Assembly (NCBI RefSeq): GCF_001424425.1
Contig: NZ_LMPT01000002.1
Coordinates: forward strand, 1 to 64,000
DNA length: 64,000 bases
Direction of reading: 5' to 3'
From: Acidovorax sp. Leaf191
Lineage (GTDB): Bacteria > Pseudomonadota > Gammaproteobacteria > Burkholderiales > Burkholderiaceae_C
The position numbers were made by a program, and so were the translations under genes. Position 1 is the stretch's first letter. Each line of letters opens with the position of its first letter. The notes beneath the pieces are model-generated. The model was not told the DNA's origin and ran no database searches. It saw only the letters and a list, made by a program, of their open reading frames with translations. This document shows, in pieces, positions 35,002 through 44,493 of this stretch.

Positions 35002-36182
35002 CGACGCACTCCTGCGCCAGAGGCTGTCGATGCAGCGGGTGCCACTGAGGTCGCCGAGGTCGCTGCTGCGGGTGCCACCGCTGCCGATCCAGGCACTTGA
35101 GTCGCACCCGCCACAGCAGTCTGCGGACCAGCAGTGCCGAACACCTTGGCATCGACGACGAACTCGATACTGAAGCTTTCCTTGTTGGAGTTGTTCAGAC
35201 GGGTCGCTGCAGCTGGCGCCTTCACTTCTCGAATGCCAGGGTGCTGGCCCAGCTTCTGCATCAATTCGGCAGCATCGGTGGCCTGACCACTCAGCGAAAC
35301 CTTGGTGCCGACCAACTGCAAAGCCTGCACAGCTGCTTCGTCCGGCAGGATCTGCGTCAGTGTGTCGATCACACGCAGTGGCTCTATGCGTTCGCCCAGT
35401 ATTTCTGACAGTGCGTTCAGCTTGTTGGAAGCCAGTACCACCTGTTCGCGGTCGCGAACGACGGGCGCAGTGCGCCGCACGACGTCTTCGTAGGCCGCAG
35501 CGGCCTGCAACGCACGCATCCGGAGCTGGAGTGTCGGCGTCACGGCCATTGCGGTGAGCACAGCCACGATGCACAGCAGCAATGCGTACCCCAGGTTGCG
35601 CTGGCGGGCAATCAGGCGTTGGCGCCGCTCGACGCCTGCACCCGGCAAGGCCGCGTATTTCTGCGCACCGATAGCCACCCACACCTCGGCCGGCGACGCG
35701 CCGACGACCGCAGGCATCCGCTGGCGAAGCTCCTGCACATATTGGTCGACCTGCAGGCGGGACGCCAACACCAGCGTGTAGGTGCTTGGCACTGGGGTTG
35801 CGTCGCTGACCCAGATCAGATCTTCAGGGGGGAATGGACTGAAGGTGCGCGCTTGCAGCGCCAGGGCGTTGCCCGTGTCTGCACGGCTCATTCCCACCGG
35901 TAGGCGGATGGTCCTGGAGAGCACCAGGTCCGAGGGCAGTTCCAAAGCGACAAACGCGCCGCGGGCCTTCGCGTCCTTGGGCGACGCTGGCCTGCGGGCC
36001 GGGCGGTGGCCTTGCCAATGGGATTGGCTGCCGTCAGGATGAATCAGCAGGACGGGCAGCGAAGGCGTCAGCCAGGACAAGAGCGGCCAGCTCTGGGCGT
36101 GCGCCCAGGCCTTGCGGGTGTCTTGCACAAGACCGCTCAGATCAACGCCCAGAAAGCGGGCCTCAGACGAAAAGGCAGGCAT
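34998..36182 (-). CDS. gspL: Type II secretion system protein GspL
   Basis: A 394-residue protein with a cytoplasmic actin-like region (about residues 1-190; DLVLSRTIRLPVGMSRADTGNALALQARTFSPFPPEDL), one membrane helix (NLGYALLLCIVAVLTAMAV) and a periplasmic PilN-like ferredoxin fold (LRVIDTLTQILPDEAAVQALQL). The Ala/Ser/Thr-rich last 40 residues are probably disordered. GspL links the GspE ATPase to the membrane platform. The ATG at 36182 lies 15 bp past gspK. Confidence 0.87.
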   Translation of the reverse strand: MPAFSSEARFLGVDLSGLVQDTRKAWAHAQSWPLLSWLTPSLPVLLIHPDGSQSHWQGHRPARRPASPKDAKARGAFVALELPSDLVLSRTIRLPVGMSRADTGNALALQARTFSPFPPEDLIWVSDATPVPSTYTLVLASRLQVDQYVQELRQRMPAVVGASPAEVWVAIGAQKYAALPGAGVERRQRLIARQRNLGYALLLCIVAVLTAMAVTPTLQLRMRALQAAAAYEDVVRRTAPVVRDREQVVLASNKLNALSEILGERIEPLRVIDTLTQILPDEAAVQALQLVGTKVSLSGQATDAAELMQKLGQHPGIREVKAPAAATRLNNSNKESFSIEFVVDAKVFGTAGPQTAVAGATQVPGSAAVAPAAATSATSVAPAASTASGAGVRR

Positions 36183-36197
36183 GTGAGGGTTTTGTGT

Positions 36198-37106
36198 TCA
36201 ATTCTCGGAGGCCGCAGCCTGGATACTTGTAGAGACGCGGTAGGTGGACCACGGAGTGCCATCAGCCGCCGCAGTCATGAGGTCCACGCTACGAGACACG
36301 TGAACAACCTTGCCGGAATCTATCGGCACCAGTGCCGTGACCCGGACGCGTGTCGAGGATGAATTGTCCGTCAGGCTGGGATCCAGGCCTGAGGTGTCGA
36401 TACCCACGTCCCCTGCAAGCCGCTTAGCATGGATCGCCTCGGCCACGCGCTGATCGCCATTGGCAAGCACCACAAGCACAGGCAAAGGGGCCGCGTTGGC
36501 ATTCACTCTGCTGGAACCACGCCCCTCCAGCGTCACAAGGGGCGCCAGTCTAGCATAGAGGTCATAGCTGACCCCGGACACCTGGAGCAGGTCTTCTTCT
36601 GCCTCGAACCGCATCAATCCGCCCTGGCTGTCGCGCGCTTGGCGCTTGTCGACAATGGCTTGCGCCAAGGCCTGTGCGCCGTCAGGAGGCAATCCTCCAG
36701 CCACGGCGAACAGACGCGACAGCAATGGCGCCTCTGCCCGATTGAGATCAATCAAACCGTTGAGTGGGGTGACCTGGACCGCCAGTTCCTGCCCCTCAAA
36801 AGCCAACTTTGCCTGCATCCAACGGTCCGGAGCCCTGTCTGCAGCCCTGAGCTTTTGCAATGCCAACTGCACCACAGCATCGCCAATCGCCTGCGCGGTC
36901 ACCAACTCGCGCTTGGCGGATATGGTCCGGGACTCCTGGCGAATGCTGGTTGACAGCCCACCCACCATGATGCTGAGAGCGGCCACCAGCCACAGTACGG
37001 CGATCAGCGCCATCCCGTGCGTATACGCAGGGCTTCTTTGGCGCACGGCGCATCCCAGTTTGGACCCCGCTGCATCGTTCCCACTAATTGCCATCGATGC
37101 GCTCAC
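36198..37106 (-). CDS. gspK: Type II secretion minor pseudopilin GspK
   Basis: A 302-residue minor pseudopilin. The prepilin peptidase site is HG/MALIAVLWLVAALSIMVGG, without the usual Glu at position 5, as is typical of GspK. The large globular domain has DRWMQAKLAFEGQELAVQVTPLNGLIDLNRAE and the helical insertion that caps the pseudopilus. The start is taken at GTG 37106, which overlaps the gspJ stop in a GTGA arrangement; an ATG at 37094 is the alternative. The leader of about 31 residues is long for the family. Confidence 0.88.
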   Translation of the reverse strand: MSASMAISGNDAAGSKLGCAVRQRSPAYTHGMALIAVLWLVAALSIMVGGLSTSIRQESRTISAKRELVTAQAIGDAVVQLALQKLRAADRAPDRWMQAKLAFEGQELAVQVTPLNGLIDLNRAEAPLLSRLFAVAGGLPPDGAQALAQAIVDKRQARDSQGGLMRFEAEEDLLQVSGVSYDLYARLAPLVTLEGRGSSRVNANAAPLPVLVVLANGDQRVAEAIHAKRLAGDVGIDTSGLDPSLTDNSSSTRVRVTALVPIDSGKVVHVSRSVDLMTAAADGTPWSTYRVSTSIQAAASEN

Positions 37107-37816
37107 CGAACGTCCCCCCCAAAAATTGGACCCCGTGAGCGAGGATCGCTCGCCGGCAGGGGCCGCAGGGCCACGACAAGGTCCGGCAGCGGTCCTTTTT
37201 CAGTCAGTAGAGAGATGCGCACACGCTGCGGTACTTGATCCAGAAGCGCCCAACTGGATGACCAGACGGGAGGCTCCGGACGCGCATCCTGGTACAGGAT
37301 TTGCAATTGGGTCACACCATGGAGCAGCACATGGCTTTCCGCCTGGGTCCAATCAGGTTCTACAGCGGCGCCTGCCCACGGAAGGTACTGAAGCACGAGA
37401 GCCGGCTGTCCCTGGTCACTGATTTCCTGGCGCAATCGCATCAGGCTGCGTCCGCTTGCCGCGTACCCCGCAGGCATGACACCGAGCCACATGATTTGTG
37501 ACTCCTGTCCCTCGAAATAGTATTGGCTGGTCCCCTCTTTGAAGGCATAGCCCCGCCTTTGCAAAGAAATGCGTCCCACGGTATTTTGCAAGAATCCGGA
37601 CACTATGCGCAGGTCGTCTGAACGCGCCAGTGCAAGGTCCACACGCTCGCTGGTCTGCGAGGTGGTCTGCAGCGCCGAAGCCATCGCAAGAATCAGCAAC
37701 GACATCAGCGACATGACCACGAGCAGCTCCAGCAGCGTGAAGCCTGAAATCTTGCGGTGTGTCCGCCTCCCCATCACGCGCGCGCTGAGCCCGCGAAAGC
37801 CAGACACCGGACTCAT
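37103..37816 (-). CDS. gspJ: Type II secretion minor pseudopilin GspJ
   Basis: A 237-residue protein with a class III signal: ISG/FTLLELLVVMSLMSLLILAM, including Glu5 of the mature chain. The C-terminal domain has VLLHGVTQLQILYQDARPEPPVWSSSW and PQRVRISL, as in GspJ. It joins the GspI-GspK tip complex of the pseudopilus. ATG 37816 overlaps the gspI stop by four bases and its own stop overlaps gspK, showing translational coupling through the pseudopilin block. Confidence 0.88.
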   Translation of the reverse strand: MSPVSGFRGLSARVMGRRTHRKISGFTLLELLVVMSLMSLLILAMASALQTTSQTSERVDLALARSDDLRIVSGFLQNTVGRISLQRRGYAFKEGTSQYYFEGQESQIMWLGVMPAGYAASGRSLMRLRQEISDQGQPALVLQYLPWAGAAVEPDWTQAESHVLLHGVTQLQILYQDARPEPPVWSSSWALLDQVPQRVRISLLTEKGPLPDLVVALRPLPASDPRSRGPIFGGDVR

Positions 37817-38256
37817 GGCCGCAACCCCACGGGCGGAATGCGCTCTGGGCGGAGAGTGCTCAGCGCCAAGCTGCGGGAATTTTCACCGCCCTGCCCCCAG
37901 TCGATGGTGATGGATACCTGATACAGCACAGGCACACGAGGGCCTTGCACATCCGTGCTGAAAGGCTGCGATTGCACCCTCCAGTGGTAACCACCGCTGT
38001 CGCCTTCGTCATTCCACCCACCGGCAGGCACAGAGTCCCGCAGATTAAGGATGGACTGGGCAAGCACCACAGCCCCCTGGTATCGCTGCACATGGTCAAC
38101 TGCCCTGGCATTGCCTCCCAGCGCCCGATAAAACAGGCCCAACGCCATGGCCATGATGGAAAACGCCACCAGCAGTTCCAGCAGCGTGAAACCGGCTACC
38201 GCTCGTGCGGTTGCGCGCCTCCTGGGCTGGCGCGCGTAGCCGAAGGATGCGCTCAT
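37813..38256 (-). CDS. gspI: Type II secretion minor pseudopilin GspI
   Basis: A 147-residue minor pseudopilin with the cleavage site VAG/FTLLELLVAFSIMAMALGLFY. The short globular domain includes QRYQGAVVLAQSILNLRDSVP and a beta pair ending in LYQVSITIDWGQGG. Length is typical of GspI. Both ends overlap neighbours by four bases (gspH stop and gspJ start). Confidence 0.87.
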   Translation of the reverse strand: MSASFGYARQPRRRATARAVAGFTLLELLVAFSIMAMALGLFYRALGGNARAVDHVQRYQGAVVLAQSILNLRDSVPAGGWNDEGDSGGYHWRVQSQPFSTDVQGPRVPVLYQVSITIDWGQGGENSRSLALSTLRPERIPPVGLRP

Positions 38257-38720
38257 GGCAGCAGCGCCTCTTGACTCACTCGCCCAGACAACCAGTCCAC
38301 CCGCAAGCGCACACCGTCCCCGGCTCCGCGAAGTATCTGGATACTGCCGCCGGACGATCCGCCGGAGGGCAAAAACCGGATGCTCAGCTTTCCGGTGGAC
38401 GGCTCGTCGCCCTCCAAGGCAGCAGCCACAGCTTTCATTTGCAAAGTGTCGGGAAGCACGAGCGAAGGTTCAGTGCCAAGACCATAGCGACGCTGGGCCA
38501 CGTCCACGGTGAATTGAACGTCGCGCCCCGAAGCCACGGCCTGCTCGCGCGCTGACCTGAGTTGCCCGACCACGGTACGGACTACGTCACGATACTGAGC
38601 GCCTTCACGCATGCGGTCCATCGCAACAGGCACCAGCCCAACGACCAATGCCATGATCGCAAAGACAACCAGCAACTCGATCAAAGTGAAGCCGCTTGCG
38701 CGGCGGGGTGCGCCTGTCAC
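38253..38720 (-). CDS. gspH: Type II secretion minor pseudopilin GspH
   Basis: A 155-residue pseudopilin with RASG/FTLIELLVVFAIMALVVGL near the N-terminus. A GspH/FimT-type domain follows (VVGQLRSAREQAVASGRDVQFTVDVAQRRYGLG). The start codon is GTG at 38720, giving a short 10-residue leader before the cleavage site; only a weak GGAAAG precedes it. It lies 68 bp after gspG. Confidence 0.85.
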   Translation of the reverse strand: MTGAPRRASGFTLIELLVVFAIMALVVGLVPVAMDRMREGAQYRDVVRTVVGQLRSAREQAVASGRDVQFTVDVAQRRYGLGTEPSLVLPDTLQMKAVAAALEGDEPSTGKLSIRFLPSGGSSGGSIQILRGAGDGVRLRVDWLSGRVSQEALLP

Positions 38721-38788
38721 TGCTGATTGCTTTCCGCAAAGCGCTCTGGAATAACCGCTTGCGCGGCGATGCTCGAGCGCTTGGCGTG

Positions 38789-39253
38789 CTACTTGGTATT
38801 GCGCACGTCCGCCGCTTCGCCATCGCCGCCGGCAGCGTTATCGGAGCCTAGCGACAATATTTCAATACCGGCAGCAGAGGTGGAATACTTATAGGCGTTG
38901 CCCCAAGGATCTGCGGGTAACCCGCCCTTCAGGTACGGACCATTCCAGCCATTGGCAGAGCCAGGCTTGGTGACCAGTGCATTCAGGCCCTCTTCGGTAG
39001 AGGGATAACGCCCAACATCCAGCTTGAAGAGCTCAAGTGCCTTGTCGAGATCGGCAATTTGAACTGCTGCTGTCTTTGATTTCGCGCCGCCCAGGGAGTT
39101 GAGCACCTTGGGCCCCACCAAGCCCGCGAGCATGGTAAGAATTGCAAGCACCACCAGCAATTCAATCAGCGTGAATCCTGCACTTTTGGCGTTCCTGCGC
39201 ATGTTGCCCAACAGACGCTGACGCAAGTCTGCTCGAGCAGTTTGGTAGACCAT
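38789..39253 (-). CDS. gspG: Type II secretion major pseudopilin GspG
   Basis: A 154-residue major pseudopilin. The prepilin site is SAG/FTLIELLVVLAILTMLAGLVGPKVL. The globular part carries the calcium-loop region typical of GspG: DVGRYPSTEEGLNALV, WNGPYLKGGLPADPWGNAYKY and SLGSDNAAGGDGEAADVRN. The leader is about 25 residues, longer than usual, but the ATG at 39253 has a good GGAGG-type ribosome site; an internal ATG (MRRNAKSAG) would give a standard leader. It polymerises into the pseudopilus. Confidence 0.93.
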   Translation of the reverse strand: MVYQTARADLRQRLLGNMRRNAKSAGFTLIELLVVLAILTMLAGLVGPKVLNSLGGAKSKTAAVQIADLDKALELFKLDVGRYPSTEEGLNALVTKPGSANGWNGPYLKGGLPADPWGNAYKYSTSAAGIEILSLGSDNAAGGDGEAADVRNTK

Positions 39254-39278
39254 CAACTTAACCTCCAAAGCAAAAAAA

Positions 39279-40532
39279 TTATACGGCCAAGTCATTGACC
39301 GACAGGATCCCCAGCAGGATGGAGACGATGATGGCCGCGATGAGGACACCCAGCACCAGGATAAGCACGGGCTCTACCAAGGTGAGAAGCCGTTTGATGC
39401 CGGTTTCCACCTCGCGGTTCAATATATTCGACAGCTCCAGCATCATGGGGCCAATGCGACCGGTCTCTTCACCTACACGAATGAGGTTGATCGCCAGGGG
39501 CTCGAAAATGCCCGTCGCGGAAATGGCCTGAACCACCTTGCCGCCTTCCTTGACGATGGGCGCCACCTTCACCAGGGCTTGCTGCAAGATGGCATTCCCC
39601 ACGGTTTCCGTCGCAATGTGCAGAGCGGTCAGCATCGGAACTCCGTTTCCAAGCAGAGTTCCCAATGAACGCGAGAACAGTGTGAGCTGGTATTTCAGCG
39701 TCAAACGACCGATGAGCGGCAACCGAAGCAGACGCGCCTGCCACCAGCGGCGCCCCCCCGGGGAGCGCATCCATTTCTGAAGCACTGCACCAAGGCCAAA
39801 TGCCGCCACCGCAATGACGAGGCCGTACTTCTTGAACGCGTGGCCCAAGGCCATGACCCACTGCGTCGGCAAAGGCAAGGCATCGCCCATATCCGTGAAC
39901 AGCTTCTCAAACTGCGGCACGACAAAGCCCAGCATCACGATGAGCGACAGCGCCGCGACCGCCAGCAAGATCGCAGGATAGATGGTTGCAGACACCACGC
40001 TCTCCCGCAGCGCGCGCTGGCGCTCCATGTGCTCCACAAGGCGCTCGAGCACTGCCGACATCTGGCCGCTGGCCTCTCCCGAGCGGATCATATTGATATA
40101 GAAATCACCAAACAGCTCGCGATGGGCGGCCAGCGCCCGGCTCAATGGCGTGCCGCCCTTGACGGCATCGAGCACACCCTGGAGCAATGCAGCCACGCTG
40201 GGCTTGTAGCTCATATCGATGAGAACGCGCAACGCGTTGTCCAGCGCCAGGCCGGCCCTGAGCATGATGGACAGTTCAGACGTCAGGGCCTGCACATCCG
40301 CCAGCTTGACGGGGCCCTTTCCCGCACGCTTGCCGGAAGAGATGGGCATCGCGGAAGATGATCCGCCCGCACTGGAAACCTGAGACACGGCCCCCCCGCC
40401 CTCGTGGATGCTCAGCGCCATCAGGCCTTGCTCGCGCAATTGCTTCAATGCCGCAGCCTCGCTGGCGGCGCTCAGTTGCCCGTCGACGATCTTTCCGGTT
40501 GCGGTCGCAGCGCGCCATGCGTAATCAGGCAT
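39279..40532 (-). CDS. gspF: Type II secretion inner-membrane platform protein GspF
   Basis: A 417-residue polytopic protein with two T2SSF repeats (about residues 80-205 and 285-405) and membrane helices near 180, 235 and 390. It has the tail VEPVLILVLGVLIAAIIVSILLGILSVNDLAV. The soluble N-terminus (PDYAWRAATATGKIVDGQLSAASE) is standard. A serine/glycine-rich insertion lies around residues 50-70. Its ATG at 40532 overlaps the gspE stop region by eight bases. Confidence 0.93.
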   Translation of the reverse strand: MPDYAWRAATATGKIVDGQLSAASEAAALKQLREQGLMALSIHEGGGAVSQVSSAGGSSSAMPISSGKRAGKGPVKLADVQALTSELSIMLRAGLALDNALRVLIDMSYKPSVAALLQGVLDAVKGGTPLSRALAAHRELFGDFYINMIRSGEASGQMSAVLERLVEHMERQRALRESVVSATIYPAILLAVAALSLIVMLGFVVPQFEKLFTDMGDALPLPTQWVMALGHAFKKYGLVIAVAAFGLGAVLQKWMRSPGGRRWWQARLLRLPLIGRLTLKYQLTLFSRSLGTLLGNGVPMLTALHIATETVGNAILQQALVKVAPIVKEGGKVVQAISATGIFEPLAINLIRVGEETGRIGPMMLELSNILNREVETGIKRLLTLVEPVLILVLGVLIAAIIVSILLGILSVNDLAV

Positions 40533-42264
40533 CGGACTGATCCTGTGTCACGCGCGCCAGTTCATCCAGTGTCGTCACGCCTGCCGCGACCTTGCGCAGG
40601 CCATCCTCGTGGAGGTTCAGCATGCCTTGTTGCGCGGCCAGTGCATTCAGCGCGTTGGCATCCAGGCCGTCAATGATCGCCCTGCGCATGGGCTCGTCGA
40701 GGGTGAGCAGTTCATGAATTCCTGTGCGCCCCCGATAACCGGTGTGGCGGCATTGATCGCAGCCGCGAGCCCTGTAAATCAGCCGTCCAGGCTCGGAGAA
40801 ACGCATCAGGCCAGAGCGCTCGCGCACCTCGGGGCCGGGGTCGTAGGCCTCTTTGCAGTTGCCACACAAGGTACGCACCAGCCGCTGCGCCAGCACGCCA
40901 TTGACAGCCGAGGTGATCAGATAGCTCTCCACCCCCATGTCCTGCATGCGGATCACCGCGCCGGCGGCGGTGTTGGTGTGGAGCGTGGAGAGCACCAGGT
41001 GCCCGGTGAGTGCGGACTGCACTGCGATTTGAGCCGTCTCGCCATCGCGCATTTCACCGATCATGATGATGTCCGGATCTTGCCGAAGGATGGATCGCAG
41101 CGCGTTCGCGAACGTGAGGTTGATCTGGGGATGGACCTGAATCTGATTGATCCCCTCCAGCTGATACTCCACCGGGTCTTCAACGGTGATGATCTTGTTG
41201 GAGTCCGCATCAATCTTGGAGAGTGCTGCGTACAGCGTCGTGGTTTTACCCGACCCGGTCGGCCCGGTGACCAGCAAGATCCCGTGCGGCTTGGCCAGCA
41301 ACTGGTTGAATCGCTCCAGGGTGTCTTTCTCGAAACCCATCTTCTCCAGGTCCAAGCGAACGCTGGCACGGTCCAGCACCCGCATCACGACGCTTTCGCC
41401 ATGGACGGTGGGGACGGTGGAGACACGCAGATCGAGCTCGCGGCCTTTGACGCGCGTCTTGATGCGGCCATCCTGCGGGAGACGCCGCTCCGCGATATCC
41501 AGATGCGCCAGCAGCTTGACCCGTGAATTGACCGCCGCACTGAGACGCGGGGGAACCACTTCGCCCGCATGGATCACCCCGTCCACGCGGTAGCGGACAT
41601 GCAGGCCGTCATCGAAGGGCTCGAGGTGGATATCGGAAGCGCGCAGGTCCGTCACGCGACCGATGATGGTGTTGACCAGGCGGATGACTGGCGCTTCACT
41701 GGCCAGATCCTTCAGATGCTCAACAAAGTCTCCGCCATCAGAGCCATCGCCAAAACCATCGTTCTCATCATCCTCGGACTCCTCGGACTCCTCGACAGGC
41801 TCGGCCAGCGCCTTCTCGATATCGGATTCCAGCGCCAGGTGAGGGTGGATGGAGTAGCCGGTCGCCAGCCGCAGCGCCTTGACGACGAAGGCGTCTTGCG
41901 GCACCGCCATCGCCATGTGGAGTTGGCCATCCTCCAGCCGCAGGGGGTAGACCACATTGGCTTGGAGAAACTCCGGCAGCAGCCCCTGGACCTCCGGCAT
42001 CAGATCGGGGAATCCGTCTACAGGAACCAATGGGATGCCGAGCTGAACGGACAACGCGCCCGCCACATCCGCGTCCGAGACCAAGCCGAGCCGAACCAGC
42101 ACACGTCCCAGCATTCCACCCATCTCCTGCTGGGCAGAAATCGCGCGCTCCAGGTCGCGGGCGCTGAGTTTTCCTGCCTGCACCAGCAGTTCGCCGATGC
42201 GCATGCGCGCAGTAGCGTCCGGAGCGAGCGCCTCGGCTACGAAGGAATGTGTATTGGTGGTCAT
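40525..42264 (-). CDS. gspE: Type II secretion ATPase GspE
   Basis: A 579-residue cytoplasmic ATPase that powers pseudopilus assembly. The N-terminal MshEN/GspE-N domain occupies residues 20-155. An acidic linker follows (EESEESEDDENDGFGDGSDGG, about 157-178), unusual in length. The catalytic core has Walker A GPTGSGKTTT (near 335), the Asp box IITVEDPVEYQ, Walker B DPDIIMIGEMRDGETA and the His box LSTLHTNTA. A zinc site CGNC and CDQC lies near residues 465-510. It is the first gene of the gsp operon, whose promoter must lie in the 249-bp gap shared with the divergent gene at 42514. Confidence 0.95.
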   Translation of the reverse strand: MTTNTHSFVAEALAPDATARMRIGELLVQAGKLSARDLERAISAQQEMGGMLGRVLVRLGLVSDADVAGALSVQLGIPLVPVDGFPDLMPEVQGLLPEFLQANVVYPLRLEDGQLHMAMAVPQDAFVVKALRLATGYSIHPHLALESDIEKALAEPVEESEESEDDENDGFGDGSDGGDFVEHLKDLASEAPVIRLVNTIIGRVTDLRASDIHLEPFDDGLHVRYRVDGVIHAGEVVPPRLSAAVNSRVKLLAHLDIAERRLPQDGRIKTRVKGRELDLRVSTVPTVHGESVVMRVLDRASVRLDLEKMGFEKDTLERFNQLLAKPHGILLVTGPTGSGKTTTLYAALSKIDADSNKIITVEDPVEYQLEGINQIQVHPQINLTFANALRSILRQDPDIIMIGEMRDGETAQIAVQSALTGHLVLSTLHTNTAAGAVIRMQDMGVESYLITSAVNGVLAQRLVRTLCGNCKEAYDPGPEVRERSGLMRFSEPGRLIYRARGCDQCRHTGYRGRTGIHELLTLDEPMRRAIIDGLDANALNALAAQQGMLNLHEDGLRKVAAGVTTLDELARVTQDQSDA

Positions 42265-42513
42265 GAATGCTCGGATAGCGCTGCAGGAGCAGGTAGGGCG
42301 CCCTGCTACCGATAGCGCCGAAGGCTTAAACGGAATCGTTGAGTGTAGCCGCGGCCTTCATCCTGCCGCCACGCACTGTAGTCGCTGCCAGGAAGCCCGG
42401 ATGGCGGGCGGGACACCCGCAACGGCGCTTGTCCGCCCGGAGCAGGCACTCCCCGCAGGCAACGATGGCCGACCATTCACCCCCGTGAGACGTACTTTAC
42501 AGTCGCTGGGTCG

Positions 42514-44433
42514 ATGAACCCAACTCTCCAACGAACGATGACATCGCCAGCGCAAGGCAAAACCCCTCCCGTCGCCCCATTCCTCGCCGCAGCCGCTGTC
42601 CTGGCGGCAGGCTGGGGAGGCGCCGCTCTATGGCAAGCCCATGTGCCAGCGCAGGAGCGCCGGGCTGCCACCATGCTGCTGGCCCCCATGATTGCGGTGG
42701 CCGACCCCTGCATCATGCAGCCGTCGCAGCCAGCGAGCACAGGCGATGCACGCACCGATGCGCTGGCACAGTCCTGCACGGGCCCGAACGGTTCCGCGGC
42801 CCCGCTGGTGGAGTCCACCCTGTCGGCATTGGAAGCCGGCCCAGCGGCATCGAGCCAGCGCATCGGCTATACGCTCGCTGCGCCACTGCTGCAGCTGTTT
42901 CGGCCAGAAGGCGATGGGTGGGCGATAGACACCGAACGCGTTCAGCGCGTGGCTCGAACCATACGGGACACAAGCCGCCCGGTGATCCTGTACCTCTTCG
43001 CCACCCACTTTGCCTCCGACGCGCCGCTGGAAGCAGCACTGACATCCGACCCGAAAAATCTGGCACAAACGCGCGACGGGCCCATGGCGCAGAGCCGCTA
43101 CTACGACTCTGCCATCAACAACTGGTCCATCGCCAGTACCGAAAACGAACTCACGGCGCGGCGGGTGCAGGCGGCCGAGGCCTTGCTGGCCGAAGTCTGC
43201 CGGCTCCCGGCAGCCGACCTTGCCAAGATACGCGGGGTGACGCTGCTCGGGGAACTGCACCACCTGTTTCCGGATTTCGAGGCCGGCATGGGCTTTGACC
43301 GCCCTTACCGCGTGACCGACTACAGCCCGCAATCGACTGCGGGATTTCAACAGTATCTCCAGCAGGAATTCACCAGCATTGCGCAACTGAATCGGGTGCT
43401 GGGCTCCGCCTACGGGTCTTTTGAAGAAGTGCAGCCCCCTGCGCGCGACATCCGCACCGAGCCACTGCGGCGCTATACCGAGCACATCGATTCCTTCGCG
43501 CAGGGTACGCTCCCCGTCTCTGGCTGGGTGTTCACGTCCACGCCAAATACACAAGCCCGCGTGCCCTGGGTGCACGTGTACGCCAACGGCGTGTTCGTGG
43601 GCAAAACCCCTGTCGACCAGGGGCGGCAGGATGTGCTCGCGGCCAAGCCGGAGTTCGGGTATGCGAACACGGGCTGGCGCATGGACTTGGATTTCCGCCG
43701 CCTGCCGGCCGGCTTGCACCGCATCGATGTGCTGCTGGAAGACGCACCAGGCCAGATGGCACTGCTGGGTACACGGCACATCGCGGTCATGGACCAGCGC
43801 CAGAACACGCCTGTCCTGCGTGCCCAGGCTGAGCTTCCGAAGCATTCACCGGCCCCGAGCTCGGTGCAGTTCCACATCGACCAGCCCCTGGAGCAGGCGT
43901 CCTACTACTACAACCCGCTGGTCCCGCTGTGGCATGCATTTCGCGGCAAGCAGGTGGCTGACTATTTGCGATTTTTTGACAATGTGGTGAGCCGATCGTG
44001 CCTGAAAGCCACGCCCCACTACACCCACCAGATCATTCCGTTCACCAACCCGAGTTGGGACGCGAACAAGTTCGCCATTCAAGCGTCACTTCAACAGAAG
44101 AACACCCCGGGCGTCAGGCTGGGAGTCAGCTTGTACGGACATGCTTCCTACGGACCCGGTTTTCCCAAGTGGTACGCCTCCACCGGCCACCACAGCTATG
44201 GCGTGACGGAATTCCACCCGCTCAAGCCCATGAGCACAGGCGAACTGCGCGAGACACTGCGGCAACATGAGCGGCAGGGCGCAGACTTTCTCTCGTTCTT
44301 CATCGAGCCGTACTGGCAGGGGCAGGTGGTCGCACGCGGACACAACCTTTTCTCTTTCGATCCAGGCAATCGAAAGTTCGGTGCGGACAAACTCTATGAA
44401 GCAGTGCAACAGCACCTGGCCTCGCCCCGATAG
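42514..44433 (+). CDS. Exported or membrane-anchored glycoside-hydrolase-like protein
   Basis: A 639-residue protein with an N-terminal hydrophobic segment (PFLAAAAVLAAGWGGAALW) that is either a signal peptide or an anchor. Residues 110-310 resemble the TIM-barrel part of GH42-like enzymes. The stretch QQYLQQEFTSIAQLNRVLGSAYGSFEEVQPP is the pattern found in beta-galactosidase-type families just before the active-site end. A beta-sandwich-like module follows (VSGWVFTSTPNTQARVPWVHVYANGVFVG), and a C-terminal alpha/beta part ends DFLSFFIEPYWQGQ. Acidic catalytic residues could not be assigned (candidates: Glu of LLGELHHLF and FIEPYW). It lies between divergent gspE and convergent rfbC, and might trim surface glycan or be a secretion substrate. 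The start could also be ATG 42538. Confidence 0.65.
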   Translation: MNPTLQRTMTSPAQGKTPPVAPFLAAAAVLAAGWGGAALWQAHVPAQERRAATMLLAPMIAVADPCIMQPSQPASTGDARTDALAQSCTGPNGSAAPLVESTLSALEAGPAASSQRIGYTLAAPLLQLFRPEGDGWAIDTERVQRVARTIRDTSRPVILYLFATHFASDAPLEAALTSDPKNLAQTRDGPMAQSRYYDSAINNWSIASTENELTARRVQAAEALLAEVCRLPAADLAKIRGVTLLGELHHLFPDFEAGMGFDRPYRVTDYSPQSTAGFQQYLQQEFTSIAQLNRVLGSAYGSFEEVQPPARDIRTEPLRRYTEHIDSFAQGTLPVSGWVFTSTPNTQARVPWVHVYANGVFVGKTPVDQGRQDVLAAKPEFGYANTGWRMDLDFRRLPAGLHRIDVLLEDAPGQMALLGTRHIAVMDQRQNTPVLRAQAELPKHSPAPSSVQFHIDQPLEQASYYYNPLVPLWHAFRGKQVADYLRFFDNVVSRSCLKATPHYTHQIIPFTNPSWDANKFAIQASLQQKNTPGVRLGVSLYGHASYGPGFPKWYASTGHHSYGVTEFHPLKPMSTGELRETLRQHERQGADFLSFFIEPYWQGQVVARGHNLFSFDPGNRKFGADKLYEAVQQHLASPR

Positions 44434-44493
44434 CGGCAACGCTGGCGAACTGGGTTGACCCTAGCCGGAGGCCTGCGGCCGGTGCGGCCAGCC

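Noticed and set aside
31321-42264. The gsp operon considered as a type IV pilus cluster
   Set aside because: The presence of GspK, GspL, GspM and a GspG with the calcium-loop signature, with no pilT or pilQ-type genes, fits type II secretion.
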